Of a stretch of 64,000 nucleotides of DNA, positions 34,326 through 46,052 are shown in pieces. Every line of letters starts with the position of its first letter. Position 1 is the first letter of the stretch. The position numbers and the translations under genes are program-made. Origin of the DNA: Theropithecus gelada (taxonomy: Eukaryota > Chordata > Mammalia > Primates > Cercopithecidae); contig NC_037671.1 in assembly GCF_003255815.1 (NCBI RefSeq), forward strand, positions 153,504,645 through 153,568,644. Direction: 5' to 3'. The notes under the pieces were generated by a model that saw only the letters and a list, made by a program, of their open reading frames with translations, was not told the origin of the DNA and made no database searches.

Positions 34326-36280
34326 AAATGACAGCTTTGGACAAGACAGGTTTAGACCCAGGAAGAATGGTTGAAAAAAGCTTTTGTGACTATTATAATG
34401 GCACTTACCATTGTTCTCTTCCAAAAGAACTCTATGTCATTTCTCCTGGCTAGACTAGATTCCAATTTGAGACACAGAGTTAGAGTTCTTAGAATCTAAC
34501 TTTTATATATATATATAAATTGTGGAATCATATCACAAAGAATTATTGTATTAACATTTGTGAAATTAACCTTCCCTCTGACATAACATTGATAGATTTC
34601 TGAATTCTATCTTTCAGAATTGCTTTCTGAATTTTTTTCAATCCTATTTTAAATGAAAATAAAAATTAGTTTATTGACTGATATGCTAACACAGGAGGGG
34701 AATTCTCTGGGCTCCTTTTTCAGATCAACCACTGACTTATTTTGTATAAAAAGCACACATTTTTATTTGCAGCCCTGCTTTTTCCTATTTAAGATGGTGA
34801 GAAAATGAGTTTCGACATAATTCCTTAATATGATTATCAGGAGAATCGTCATCCCTGTAATATTTTAAAGTACAAAATTTGGAAGATCTCTGAGTGCAAC
34901 TTCAGGGGTTATGGAGGAAGAACAGGTAGGCATCAGTAGCTGGGTAGAGAAGACAAAAGTTACACTTCTGTTATGTAAGTAAATACTATCTTGATATTCA
35001 AAGTAAATAAATGAAGTGCTTTAAAGTACAAATGACATTTGAAACTGTGTGATGGGAACAACCATATGATACTGATCAATAAAAGTTACAAATGGAATCT
35101 TGAATGAAAATTACTGATTCAAATCACTAGTTACCTAGTTTAACAATGAAGGATCTTACCTGGGGCAACCACATTTCGATTGAAGAAGAAGGGGCAATAC
35201 AGCTCTGATACTATGTGTTTGATCATTTGGATTAAATACAGTAGGAACAACCTTAGGAAGCCAGAAGGTACAGTGAGACATCTAAACAATGAAGGGATGA
35301 TATTTGGGAAGGAAAAGCGGTTCATTATTTAGACATTAAAAAGTTAAACGGGTGTTAGACATAGTGCTTTTTTAAGATAAGGATTTATGTCATAACCATG
35401 TATTGGATTATTAAAAAATTGGAAAAATATATTGCAAAATATAGATTTTAAATTGGCTAGAAAGAATACAAAGTGACATCAGTCATGTTGCCCCAGAAAA
35501 ATAACATCCTAAAATCTCTCTTTGTATTTTTTTTGGCGCAATGCATTTGGCTTCCACCTGTGCAGGAAAAAAGGTGATGGGCAGAAGCTGCTATCATCCC
35601 TGCAGAATATTTTTGACTCAGCAACGGAAAGTGACATCCTAAGTTACAGAAAATTGGTGGAGATATACAATTGGACAAATAAAAGTCATTTTATTTCTTT
35701 CAGAAGTGAGAGTGTATAAACTAAGAAAAAAGGTTTGCAAAGCCAAAAAATCCAAACCTTAGAGGAGAAGTAAGCAGAAACTGTTGACTTAGAGTAAAAA
35801 AATTAGAAAGATAGACAAAGAGTGAATATATAACAGGATTACTGATGCATTATGTTCTTTTTGTGTCATCTCCTTGTTACCAGAGACGAAGGAAAGATGT
35901 GTGAGAAAATAAACAAAACAACAGCAATAAAAAATACCCAACAACACTCCCAAAAAAGACACAAAACCCCAAATTTGAATATTTATGAAGAAAAATATTT
36001 ATGAGGAAGGCCAGACTTGAAATCAATCAATAAATCTGAATTAAGTAATAATTTAACAAGTGATGTATGATGTTTCTTGAATTCATAAAGTACCTTCAGA
36101 GGGAATGTGTCCTTAGAAGAAAAATAATAAACCTCTTTAGAATTGGGTTTAGGGGATGGCACTTCATTCAAATTTGGAAAACAGAAACAGCTGTTTCTGA
36201 AGAGCTGCTATTATTAAGATAATAGCAAAAAATTGTTAAAAAGCCTTTAGATATAGGAAAAAATCAACTTATTCAACATG
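34326..36280. other. Low-repeat sequence, no gene recognised
   Basis: Single-copy-like. A (TA)5 run lies at about 34504-34518. Short open frames on both strands (35457-35719, 35983-36171) have no domain I know. A minus-strand splice-site-bounded segment at 35160-35281 is listed as a finding only. Confidence 0.5.
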
Positions 36281-36299
36281 GTTCCTTCAACATTGACAG

Positions 36300-36640
36300 A
36301 CGACAGCATTGCCCACGGATGTTGAGTAGGGAAGTATGGTCCAGGTACTTTTCTGGACACTGGAGATTCTCAGGGAAGTCACAGTGTCAGTTATTAAGTT
36401 GTTCACAGTATATTGAGGAAGAGATGTGGAAATAAAAAATACACTACCATATATTTTTGGAGAGGTATACATAGAATACATGAATATATTGATGAAAGAG
36501 CTCTTATGTCTCAAATTCTCAGAATGGATTCTCAATTTGAAGGCCAGAGAGAGATCTTACCTACTTTATTCAGCACTGTATTTCCAGTTCTTAGAATACT
36601 GACTGGCACAGAAGAGTACTCAGCATTTTTTAAAAGAATG
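36300..36640. mobile_element. L2-like fragments
   Basis: 'gtccaggtacttttctggacactggagattctcagggaagtcacagtg' resembles antisense L2. 'agatcttacctactttattcagcactgtatttccagttcttagaatactgactggcacag' resembles the L2 3' end in sense. Both are weak. Confidence 0.45.
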
Positions 36641-37884
36641 AACAAAAATTAAATCGGCCTTAGGATGTTAGGCTAAATTTTACTGTGGAGATGATGCATA
36701 AACCGATTCTTTGGGAAAGACAGGAAAAGAATACATCAAGTTACTCAATGGCACAGAAGGACAAAACAGCTTGGTAGTCTGGTTAACAGCCAGTAGGTCT
36801 GAGTGGCTGCCAGCCTTGTTTGGGAGATGAAGTCGCTAAAGGCTGAACAGCCTGGAGAGGGGAGCAGGGGTTATCATTTTAGATAGATTAGACATGTATA
36901 GGATACTGAATGTTTGGTATGGAAGCTCACCAAGATAATGGAAGAAAAGCTCTTGCTTGAAATTTCTTCCTGAAAAAGATGAGTTTCAATACTGTGTTAA
37001 ATCTGACTGTGGCAAGATTTGAATGGGCATCTCAACCAGAGCAGAGGAAGTTCCGAGACTTGGAAATGACAGAAGCACTTTTGGATGGTGGACTTTGGGT
37101 GTGTGTGGATTGCCTCTGGCCATGGGAAGGCAGGCCAGGAGAAATAGACCCGAGCGTCGGACTAGAGCTACTCCATATTGTAGTATAAGTCATTTACTGT
37201 TCAAAAATTCTCTTCCATTATCACACAGTGGTGATATCACCTAGTGGGGTTCATGGCTAAAGTCGTAGTCTGGTCTCAATTGATGGTAGGATATTAAGAT
37301 AAAACCTTGGGATACTCTCACGGAAATCTGCAATGAAGCCATTGATGTCTTATGCGGTTGCAGCTTGAATAAGACACTTTGGCACATTGTTTGCACATAG
37401 GAAGCACACATAAATGTTAGTTGCCTTTATCTTTCTTTGCCCCATATCATGAAAGGCAAATACTTAATGATTTCCATGATCACAAGCATTTGCCTTTCAC
37501 TGCTCTTTATCAGTATCCGAATTTAGTGTCTGATCTTTTTTATTCTATGTAGACAATTTTTATTTATCTGCTTCCTCTTCTTAAAATGCTTACTTACTTT
37601 CTCTCCAACAAGTCATGTTAATCAATTCGATTAAAACTTGGATATTATCTCTATAAGGATACCTAATATCAACCTAATTTTGTGTATTTATTTCCTATGC
37701 TTGCAATTGATTTTTCTTTATTCTTACCAAATCTTAACCAATACTTAAGGTCTCTAAGTTCCCATCTAGTGCAAGAAGATACCTTCAGCCCTACTGTGTT
37801 TGTCTGAATTCAAACTACTATTGCTTTTAGGTCAGTACTACTCATTAGGTATTAATGATTTTGTGTGTTACGGATGATGTCACC
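36641..37884. other. Low-repeat sequence
   Basis: No gene recognised. The overlapping frames at 36979-37188 and 37023-37244 lack homology that I can see. A weak MIR-like tail lies near 37370-37430. Confidence 0.45.
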
Positions 37885-37985
37885 AATAGGTTGTAAACTC
37901 CTTGACCATCAGGTCTTTTGTGTATTTGTATCCCTCACAATGCTAAATCCAAAGCTCAGTGTATACTCATTAAGTGCATGCTACT
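37885..37985 (+). mobile_element. L2 3' end, sense (short)
   Basis: 'aggttgtaaactccttgaccatcaggtcttttgtgtatttgtatccctcacaatgc' and 'ctcagtgtatactcattaag' match the L2 3' terminal order. Confidence 0.65.
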
Positions 37986-38020
37986 TAAAGAGTCCACGTG
38001 CGGGTGGAAAAATGATTCTT

Positions 38021-38318
38021 TTTTTTTTTTTTTGAGACGGAGTCTCGCTGTGTCGCCCAGGCTGGAGTGCAGTGGCCGGATCTCAGCTCATTGCAAGCTC
38101 CGCCTCCCGGGTTTTTACGCCATTCTCCTGCCTCAGCCTCCCGAGTAGCTGGGACTACAGGCGCCCACCACCTCGCCCGGCTAGTTTTTTTGTATTTTTT
38201 AGTAGAGACGGGGTTTCACCGTGTTAGCCAGGATGGTCTCGAACTCCTGACCTCGTGATCCGCCCGTCTCGGCCTCCCAAAGTGCTGGGATTACAGGCTT
38301 GAGCCACCGCGCCCGGCC
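38021..38318 (-). mobile_element. Young AluY (AluYR-type), antisense
   Basis: Full-length, lightly diverged. It contains CCACCTCGCCCGGCTAG, GTCTCGGCCTCCC and GGCTTGAGCC, as in the 21.9-kb copy. Perfect 15-bp target-site duplication GGAAAAATGATTCTT at 38006-38020 and 38319-38333. Confidence 0.96.
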
Positions 38319-38333
38319 GGAAAAATGATTCTT

Positions 38334-40074
38334 AAGTCTCTCTACAGCCCTAAATCACGTACCTTTTTGATTAATCAGAGTTGGGAGGTGCCTTTCTCAC
38401 CACTCTTCTCTTTCAGACTTCTTTATGACCTTTCTTTTGACATTCCACTATTTTCTTTCTGCCATCAACGACTTGCTCAGCTCTATATCAATGAGATCTT
38501 TGTGATTATAAAATAACATGAGGTACGCATGGAAAGAATTTGTTGCATATCACTATAAATGAGATGTTGCTCACATGAGGTAATGTGATATGGCAAGCCC
38601 CAATCACTGGAATGTTCTCGGTGTATTATTGAACACAACAAAAATGGAACAGTTGCACCATGTACATATGACTTTGCAAATTTATTCTCAGAAATGGTGA
38701 AGTAGAAACCCTAAATAGCTGCTTATAATTTGCTGTGTTATATATAAATACAACTAAGTGTAGACTTATCTCCAGCATCTGGTTTAGTAAACTGGTTATC
38801 AGCTATCTAAGGATCTTTGCTATTATATGAATAAAAAATTTAAAAATGCTTGGTTGAAATTTTCTTTTGTGCTTCTTAAAGGTAGAAATAGTAAGCAAGA
38901 ATATTGGAACATTTATGAAGAAAATAAATGTTGCACAAAAAAATCTGTGTAGAAAATTGGACAGTTGATATAAAATTGTTATCACCCTGAATATTTTCTT
39001 ATCATTATCTCAGAGTTTTTGAATATATCATTTTCTAAGTTATTCTAAATAGCAAATGGGAATCATGTACCCAGTTAATTGACAATTTAATTAGCTGAAC
39101 TATGGTAGTATTTTTCTGATGAGTAACTTGGAATATTAGTTAAGGCAAGCTGATATATTGTCTGCATTTGTTCTGCAGGCACAGCTGTGTTTTTACTTCT
39201 ACTGACGATAACAATTTTTTAACCCCTGATTTGTGACAAAGAAGGTAAGACAGTCATTTTTCTCTAACAATATCTGTGGTTGTTATTCCCAAGAGAAATA
39301 GCCTAAAGGCCCTCTTTTCCAGTTATAAGTTTTCTCAAAGACAAAAAATTCAGTCTCTCAAAAGCTATGAAGAGCTGTGAGCAAACTAGGCCTTTCCCAG
39401 TGGGTTTTCCCATAGCATTCCAGGACTACTGCTGTGCCCCTCACTGCCGAAACTGAATGGGGTTATAAATTGTTAGGACTAGAGAGACTAGTTGGAAATA
39501 TTGGTGAGATCAATTTAACAGTGACCAGTATGCAGTCTATGCTCTCTCAATGCTATTTAAAATTAATTAAATATGATGGGAGGTAGAACCCTAGAAAAAA
39601 CAAAATCAATACAACTAGACATCTTTACTACTGCTTTTGATTGTTTGTTGGTTATTTTATAATGGCAAATTAATGAAGTGAGGATTATGTGTAGAACTTT
39701 GTATGTGTACTTACATATACTTGGTTACATTAAGAGAACAGTTAGCTTCAATGAAATATAGACTTACCTTTTTTTTTAAGAACTACAATCACATCACTTT
39801 GATGGTCTGTTGATGTATTTGATGAAGACAGAAAAGAGCCGTACTAAAATGGGAGCCACAGTCCATACGAAACATGCTAACGTTGATAATTTATTTCTAC
39901 TTCCTTTGCCTTTCTTAGCCTTTCCTCAAGACTTGGACCACACCAGCCTTGAACACAAGTTCAGTTTAGAGTAAGAGCTACAGAGACATCAATCCCTCAG
40001 TCCCCATCTGGCACTGTCGCAGGTGCCCCATGTCATTCTGCTCACTAAAATACTTATGTTTTCATTTACTTATC
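38334..40074. other. Low-repeat sequence
   Basis: No repeat or gene I recognise. A 66-bp segment at 39179-39244 is bounded by near-consensus splice sites and is described as a finding. Confidence 0.5.
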
Positions 40075-40089
40075 CTCCTGGTAATTTTT

Positions 40090-40393
40090 TTTTTTTTTTT
40101 TTTTTTTTGAGGTGGAGTTTCACTCTTGTTGCCCAGGCTGGAATGCAGTGGTGCAATCTCGGCTCACTGCAACCTCCACCTCCCAGGTTCAAGTGATTTT
40201 CCTGCCTCAGCCTCCCGAATAGCTAAGACTATGGGTGCCCACCACCAAGCCTGGCTAATTTTGTGTATTTTTAGTAGACATGGGGTTTCACCATGTTGGC
40301 CAGGCTGGTCTTGAACTCCTGACCTCAGGTGATCCACCCCCGCTTGACCTCCCAGAGTGCTGGGATTATAGGCATGAGTCACCATACCCAGCC
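40090..40393 (-). mobile_element. Alu (AluS-like), antisense
   Basis: T24 tail then 'gaggtggagtttcactcttgttgcccaggctgg' through 'ggcatgagtcaccatacccagcc'. CTCCTGGTAATTTTT-type sequence before (from 40075) and CTTCTGGTAATCTTT after (40395-40409) form a 13/15 target-site duplication. Confidence 0.93.
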
Positions 40394-40409
40394 TCTTCTG
40401 GTAATCTTT

Positions 40410-40894
40410 TGCTGTGGCAGTTGCTTCCACTATCATTGAGAAGCCCCTAGAGGACTGTGAGGGCCCATCCACCATGGCTATTCTTAGAATATTAATGCAA
40501 ACTTATTTTTCCCACCGGTACTCACATTTTTTCCTCACCTAAATACTATCACAGAATACTGTAAAGTTCACAGAATTGGCAGAGATTTTCTTGATTGATT
40601 TCAGCATGACTGACCAACAATGCATCATTGCATTTTTCAATGATTACTGTACTTTATCCTCAGCTTTATAGTCCTTTTCACTGAGGTTACAAAGATGAAG
40701 GGTAACAAAATATAAGAATTCTCTAAAAAATATTTTCAAAAATGTTCCTTCCACAGTCACGTGTGTGGGCCTTTTGAATCTCTCTTCAAGAAGAACTTGC
40801 TGTTTAACTGTAAGTAGTGCGGTGAGCTGAGAACCTACAGCTGTGAGCACATTCAGTATCTTTTGATCCAAGTCCATACTATTCTCAAACAGCC
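40410..40894. other. Low-repeat sequence
   Basis: No recognised feature. The minus-strand frame at 40644-40877 (77 codons) is unplaced. Because an ERVL-type LTR follows, internal retroviral debris is possible but not supported by any motif I can see. Confidence 0.35.
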
Positions 40895-41230
40895 CCTAGT
40901 CAATGACTGAGCATGGTCTGGGCAGTGGTCCTGGTCCATCTGCCCAGAACAGGACTCCACTAAGGGACAATCTTTGCTCCAGAGTTTCCTGTTGGGTTGG
41001 TTGAGATTTCATCAGAACTGTATCACTGCTGAGAGACTCCCTGCCCAATCCTTCTTATAGCTCATTTTTCCTTTTGTAAGTATCAGATTTTCATTATGAC
41101 CTCAAGCCTCTCTCTGCCAGATTCTGCTTCTTTCAGCCCTTATCTTTTATGTGTATTGCCTCTCAATAAAATTCTTGACTGCCTATATTTGTCTCAGAGT
41201 CTGCTTCCCAAAGAAATAGTATTTTACCTG
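40895..41230 (+). mobile_element. ERVL-type LTR (LTR16/LTR33-like), sense
   Basis: 'ttgctccagagtttcctgttgggttggttgagatttcatcagaactgtatc', 'gactccctgcccaatccttctt', AATAAA at 41165-41170 and 'tgtctcagagtctgcttccc' follow the order of ERVL-class LTRs that end in '...ctcaataaat...tctcagagtctgcttcctgggaa'. Boundaries are approximate and the subfamily is uncertain. No coding part was recognised. Confidence 0.55.
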
Positions 41231-41517
41231 ATTTGTTTAATGCTTAAATCATTTGCTGTGATTTATAATCTAATTCCCCTTTTACTCTCTTAAGTTCTTC
41301 CACAAACAGAGTTTGAGACTGGGGCTTACGTCTGGACAGCTTATTTGCTAAGTTATTCTAAAGAACAGGAGTGGACACTGGAACAGAATGAAACAGAGAA
41401 TCCAAGGGTAGTTAGTCAGTTGGTCACTGTGAGCTACTGGAGGAATGTACTACTAAATACCTGTTGAGGAGGTTGGTCAAACCCTTTCAGAACTGTTTGC
41501 TGGAAGAATGAAAAAAG
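41231..41517. other. Low-repeat sequence
   Basis: About 290 bp between two LTRs with no recognised feature. Confidence 0.4.
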
Positions 41518-41522
41518 GGAGT

Positions 41523-41906
41523 TGATATGATTTGGATTTCTCTCCTTACCCAAATCTCATGCGGAATTGTAATCCCCAGTGCTGGAGGAATGACCTGGTG
41601 GAAGGTGATTGGATCATGGGGGTGAATTTCTCCCTTGCTGTTCTCATTATAGTGAGTGAATTCTCACCAGATCTAGTTGTTTAAAAGTATGTAGCGCCTC
41701 CCACTTCACTTTCTTCCTCCCGCTTCTGCCATGTAGGACGTGCCTACTTTCCCTTCGCCTTCTGCCATGATTGTAAGTTTCCTGAGGCCTCCCCAGCCAT
41801 GCCTCCTGTACAGCCTGCCGAACCATGAGCCAATCAAACCTCTTGTCTTTATAAATTACCCAGTTTCAGGTACTTCTTTATAGTAAAGCAAGAACAGACT
41901 AATACA
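41523..41906 (+). mobile_element. MST-type MaLR LTR, sense
   Basis: Starts TGATATGATTTGGATTTCTC and ends AACAGACTAATACA. It includes 'ggtgattggatcatgggggtgaatttctc', 'gttgtttaaaagtatgtagcgcctccc', 'atgagccaatcaaacctcttgtctttataaattaccc'. The flanks GGAGT (41518-41522) and AGAGT (41907-41911) match at four of five bases. It is a complete 384-bp solo LTR. Confidence 0.93.
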
Positions 41907-41911
41907 AGAGT

Positions 41912-42289
41912 GATTTTCATCACCCTCTGTGTCCCTCCTTGGTCAAAGGTTGCCCTTAGGGTGTTGACTCATTTGTGCTGCCTGGTTTCCTTGTATATGC
42001 TTGTATCCAAATGATTGAATGGATTCCTGCTGGCAACCCAGGAGTGGGATAGCAGATAATCCTTGGCCAAGAAGTGAGAGAGAGGAGGAATACCTGAAGC
42101 AAGATGCTATCACTTATACCTCTGTACAGCTATTTGCTGCATTAAGGGCTAAAATTAAAAGGCAGGTCAAGAGAATCTGAAGTGTGCCCCAAGAAGTGTC
42201 TAATATACCTTCTTTGGAAGCTTCATTACAAGTTAGGCTCAATTTCTCTTAAGGACTTCTGGCAATTTTCCATCTTTAATCCTGTTTTC
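41912..42289. other. Low-repeat sequence
   Basis: No recognised feature. Confidence 0.4.
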
Positions 42290-42675
42290 ACTGTATTAAG
42301 AAAATTTTGAAATAAACAAAATTATAAAAAATGATGCAATAGGACCCTACATACCCAGCTTTAACAACTGTCAATATTCCACCACTCTTATTTCATCAAT
42401 TGCTCCCTCACCTTTTCTTCTGGCATGTTTTAAAGCAAATCCAATGCAAAATATCAATTTTTATCTATAAGAACTTTAGTATATATCTCTATTAGATAAG
42501 AACTTTTAAATCTAATCACAATATCATTGTTACACTTGGTAAAATAAATGTAATCTAATGCCAAGTTCATGTTCATTTTTTCCTTTTTCCAACATGCTTC
42601 TTATACAGTTGCTTTATTTGAATTAGAATCTTAACATTGCATTTGGTTTGATGTTTTTAATTTAATATATAATAT
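42290..42675 (-). mobile_element. L1M 3'-UTR fragment, antisense
   Basis: 'aatgatgcaataggaccctacatacccagctttaacaactgtcaat', 'ttaaagcaaatccaatgcaaaatatcaa', 'aatctaatcacaatatcattgttacac' and 'ttaacattgcatttggtttgatg' follow the antisense L1MB/L1MC 3' UTR. Confidence 0.8.
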
Positions 42676-42702
42676 TGTGTGTGTATGTGTGTGTGTGTGT
42701 AT
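42676..42702. repeat. (TG)n microsatellite
   Basis: GTGTGTGTATGTGTGTGTGTGTGT, an interrupted TG run next to the L1M fragment. Confidence 0.95.
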
Positions 42703-43975
42703 ACCTAACACCCCATTTATTTGTTGAAGCGACAGCAACTGGATCATGTGTCCTGTGGAATTTCCTATACTATCTCACTGACTGTTAATGATTCCATGGT
42801 GTTTGTATAAGATACTCCTCCATACCAGAGTTTTTAACCTGGGTATCCCAGATTGATAGAATTCAAGGAGTCTGTTACTATGGATTGGATAAAAAAGCAT
42901 CTTTATGTTCCCTGACCACTACCAGAAAGTTAGCATTTCCTTTATATTGAACGTAGGCAACCAATCACAGAAATATTAACACCACCCTGTAGGCTTCTAT
43001 TTGTCACAAGTAAACAAGTAAACGTTTCCATATAATATTACGGTTGTTGCAGATATCTTGAAATGCTATTTTCCTTTATTATTATTCTATTGGTTAATTT
43101 ACATCAACATTTAACTGTGGGTATTAGATACCTCACTAGAATATAAGGTATCAGTTTTCTTGTCCACAATCCTGGTTAGCCAATTAGGAACCAAACCTGA
43201 GCCTAATAATTGTTTATCGACAACACCATGACTTGGTTTGGATAGACTACATGGGAGTTCTCAACTCTGTTTGTGTTATTAAAAGGCAGTCTTTTGTTAC
43301 ACAAGCTATGAATGTAGACTATGCAAGTTCAAACATATCTTACAGTTGAGGTAAATACCATGTTTGCTATTTAATGTAACTTCTTATTACTACAAGTAGA
43401 TTGTGTGCTTCCAGCTCTAAGCTTTGTAAGCAGCAGAGGCTCTTTCTTGTTTATCTTTTTTCTTGGTACCCTTTGAACACTATCTATGTTATGAAACAAA
43501 AACTTTCACATACTAAAATATTAGCAGTGAAATTCAATTTCAGGGAGACTCTATATATGTGAAAAAAATCTTGGAAATTTATGTGTTGAAATGGATTCTG
43601 ATGTATTTCTTTTGACAGGTCTAAATCAACTAAAAATTATTGCACCCAATCTGTGTCACATGGAGATGAAGAGAATAAAAAGCAGCAAAAAAATATTCTT
43701 TGTTAGAGAGAATTCCTTTTTACTATTTTATTTTAAAATTTATAGAAATTCTTAAGTTGTTGAAAATCATTTATCAAGTTATAGGTGGCAAGAAAACATT
43801 GGGGATTCTTATTGTACTTGTCTTTCCTTCCATATAGTTCCTAGGTGAGTAGTTTTATTTCTTTAGTAAGAAAAACAAATCATGATAAAATGTTGAATTA
43901 TTTCTACACGATAGTAAGGTGAGTGTATATTTTATCATTTTTTCCCTGTATTTTTAAATTTTCTCAGTATTAAAA
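42703..43975. other. Low-repeat sequence
   Basis: A/T-rich, single-copy-like. No gene recognised and no long open frame. Confidence 0.5.
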
Positions 43976-44700
43976 AAACTAAAAAACAATGACACCATTG
44001 CTACCCTCAAGGAGCAATGCAATAAAAAAGACAAGCAAGTAAAACACCAATTTGGAAAGTGTGTGACTCATGGTATGTTAGAAGGACAGACTATGTGCTA
44101 TGAGAGCAGAGAGGCTGGGTGCCTAACTGCTAAGAACTAGGGAACAGCTTCCCAAAGGCATGGCCAGCAATTAAGAGATGAGAAGGAGTTGATGAACTGG
44201 GAACTGGAGGTTGAGTTTCTGCTGAAGGCAGTAAGAAGAGTATTTACAAAGGAAAGACAGCCAGAGAGAACATGATATTTTGGAGGAACTGGAAGGAATT
44301 TTTAATATCTCAGATTCACCTGGTGTGTGAAGGAGTTGTGAGAGTGGAGGCTAGAGAGGCAGGCAAGAGTGAGATGCTGAAAGGAAGTAGATTAAACTCT
44401 CAGGAGTTTCAAGTTTATCCTGAGTGAGGGAACCCACAAAAGACTTTTCATTAGGGCATAATATTACCAGGTGTAGATTATAGAGAGATCATTGCAGGGA
44501 GACCAATCAGCTTGATCTTATAATAGGCTATTTGAGAAGTGATTATCTGAATGAGGGAGAGAAGCAGTAGGGCATAGGGGAGGAAATCAGATGTAGGAAG
44601 AGAAAACTATAGGACTAATTACATGTGACTGTGAGGAACAGAAAGAATAAGCAGATGACTAGGTGAGTAATTTTGAATGAACTAGGATTTCTATTATTGC
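43976..44700 (-). mobile_element. L2 internal sequence, antisense
   Basis: 'tgctaccctcaaggagcaatgcaat', 'aggctagagaggcaggcaagagtgagatg', 'catagagagatcattgcagggagaccaatcagc' and 'aagtgattatctgaatgaggg'-type phrases resemble antisense L2 3'-half sequence. Heavily diverged. Confidence 0.55.
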
Positions 44701-45057
44701 TTGACAAGTGTTACTAAAGATATGCAGTATAAATGTGACCTATTACGCTGCATAGTTTTTGAAAGACTACCTTAAAATTTTCAAATGTTAACCAAAACTA
44801 GACTTTAAAGAAGTTACAACTTACTAATAATGATCAAGATTTAAGTACTATAATATTAATGACTTGCTATTTGCTACACTGTAAAATTTAGAATCCAGAT
44901 GATAATTAATGGGACACTTTGCACTGTGACATCAACTGTTATTAAAATGATACCTGAAGGAAATGATTAAATGTGTTTATGAGATAAATAGCTCTTTCTT
45001 ACCACATACTTTTTCAGTCATTCATTTAATTTTGAAATTCTCAGATTTGTACTGACT
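44701..45057. other. Low-repeat sequence
   Basis: No recognised feature. Confidence 0.4.
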
Positions 45058-45247
45058 CTAAATCAGGGGTTCTCAAACTTTAGTCTGCATCAGGGTCACT
45101 TGAAGACTGTTAAAACTCAGAATGCCGGCCTCGAATTCTTAATCCAATAAATTTGGAGTAGCATTTGGGAATGTGCCTTTCTCAGAAGTTCTTAGGTGAT
45201 GTGAATGCTGATGAGCTAGGAACCACACTTTGAGAATCACTGTTGTA
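45058..45247 (+). mobile_element. MER5A-like (hAT-Charlie) element
   Basis: 'caggggttctcaaactttagtctgcatcagggtcacttgaagactg' to 'aggtgatgtgaatgctgatgagctaggaaccacactttgagaatcactg' is the MER5A order. The terminal inverted repeats TTCTCAAA and TTTGAGAA are visible. The ~189-bp length equals a full MER5A. It is non-autonomous, with no transposase. Confidence 0.92.
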
Positions 45248-45370
45248 AAATGTTATGTGAATTTATTTAGTCATTAATTCAACCACTGTATACAAATTTA
45301 GAATGAGTACCTACTATGTATCAAAACCTAGAAATAAAACAGTGGGAAAGCTACATAGTGAGTGTTTAAG
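45248..45370 (-). mobile_element. L2 3' end, antisense
   Basis: 'ttagtcattaattcaaccactgtatacaaatttagaatgagtacctactatgtatcaaaacc' corresponds to antisense L2 ('tcattcattcaacaaatatttattgagcacctactatgtgcc'). Confidence 0.65.
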
Positions 45371-45585
45371 TTTGATTTATATCATAAATTAATCCAGTGT
45401 TTAGCTACTACTTGCAGTTTCATGTTTCTATGGTATTTTTATGTCACTCAAATTTTTTCCATATGGAATGAATCAGTATTTTATTTATCAAATCAAGACA
45501 ATTATACTTAAAATGAAATGTAAAGCTATTTCACTAAATCTGAAAAGTGAGATCTGAAGATCTTATATTTGTAAATAGTGATTGA
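45371..45585. other. Low-repeat sequence
   Basis: No recognised feature. Confidence 0.4.
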
Positions 45586-45590
45586 GATAC

Positions 45591-46047
45591 TGTATTAGCT
45601 TGCTAGGACTTCCAAAACAGAATTCCACAAACTGAGTGGTTTCAACAACAGAGGCTTATTTCTCAGAGTTCTGAAGATGTAAAGTCTATGATCAAGGTGT
45701 TGGCAGGACTTACATTCTGGTAAGGCCTCTTCTCTTGGCTTGCAGGTGGCTGTCTTCATGCTGTGTCATCACATGGCTTTTTCTCTATGCCTGTGCCTTC
45801 CACATCTGATGAGGACATCAGTCATTTTGGATTAGGGCCCACCCTACTGGCCTCATTTTAACTTCACCATGTCTTTGAAGGCCCTATCTCAAGTATGGTC
45901 ACATGGATGAAGGCTCATGCTTATGACTTCATTTCACCTTAACTACCTTTTCAAAGGCCCTATCTCTATACATACTTACATTCTGAGGTACTGAGGGTTG
46001 GGACTTCAACATATGAATTTTGGGTAAATGCAACTCGTCCCGTAACA
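45591..46047 (-). mobile_element. MLT1-type LTR, antisense
   Basis: On + it begins TGTATTAGCTTGCTAGGACT and ends CGTCCCGTAACA. Inside are 'ttggattagggcccaccc', 'tttgaaggccctatctc' and 'gaggtactgagggttgggacttcaacatatgaattttggg'. The middle has a partial repeat: 'aggccctatctc' occurs twice (about 45880 and 45955), each after a 'cttcacctt/cttaac' block. Flanks GATAC (45586-45590) and GATAT (46048-46052) match at four of five. Confidence 0.9.
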
Positions 46048-46052
46048 GATAT

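Noticed and set aside
40410..40894. Retroviral internal region upstream of the ERVL-like LTR
   Set aside because: No gag, protease or pol motif could be read in any frame. The LTR appears solo, so no internal region is claimed.
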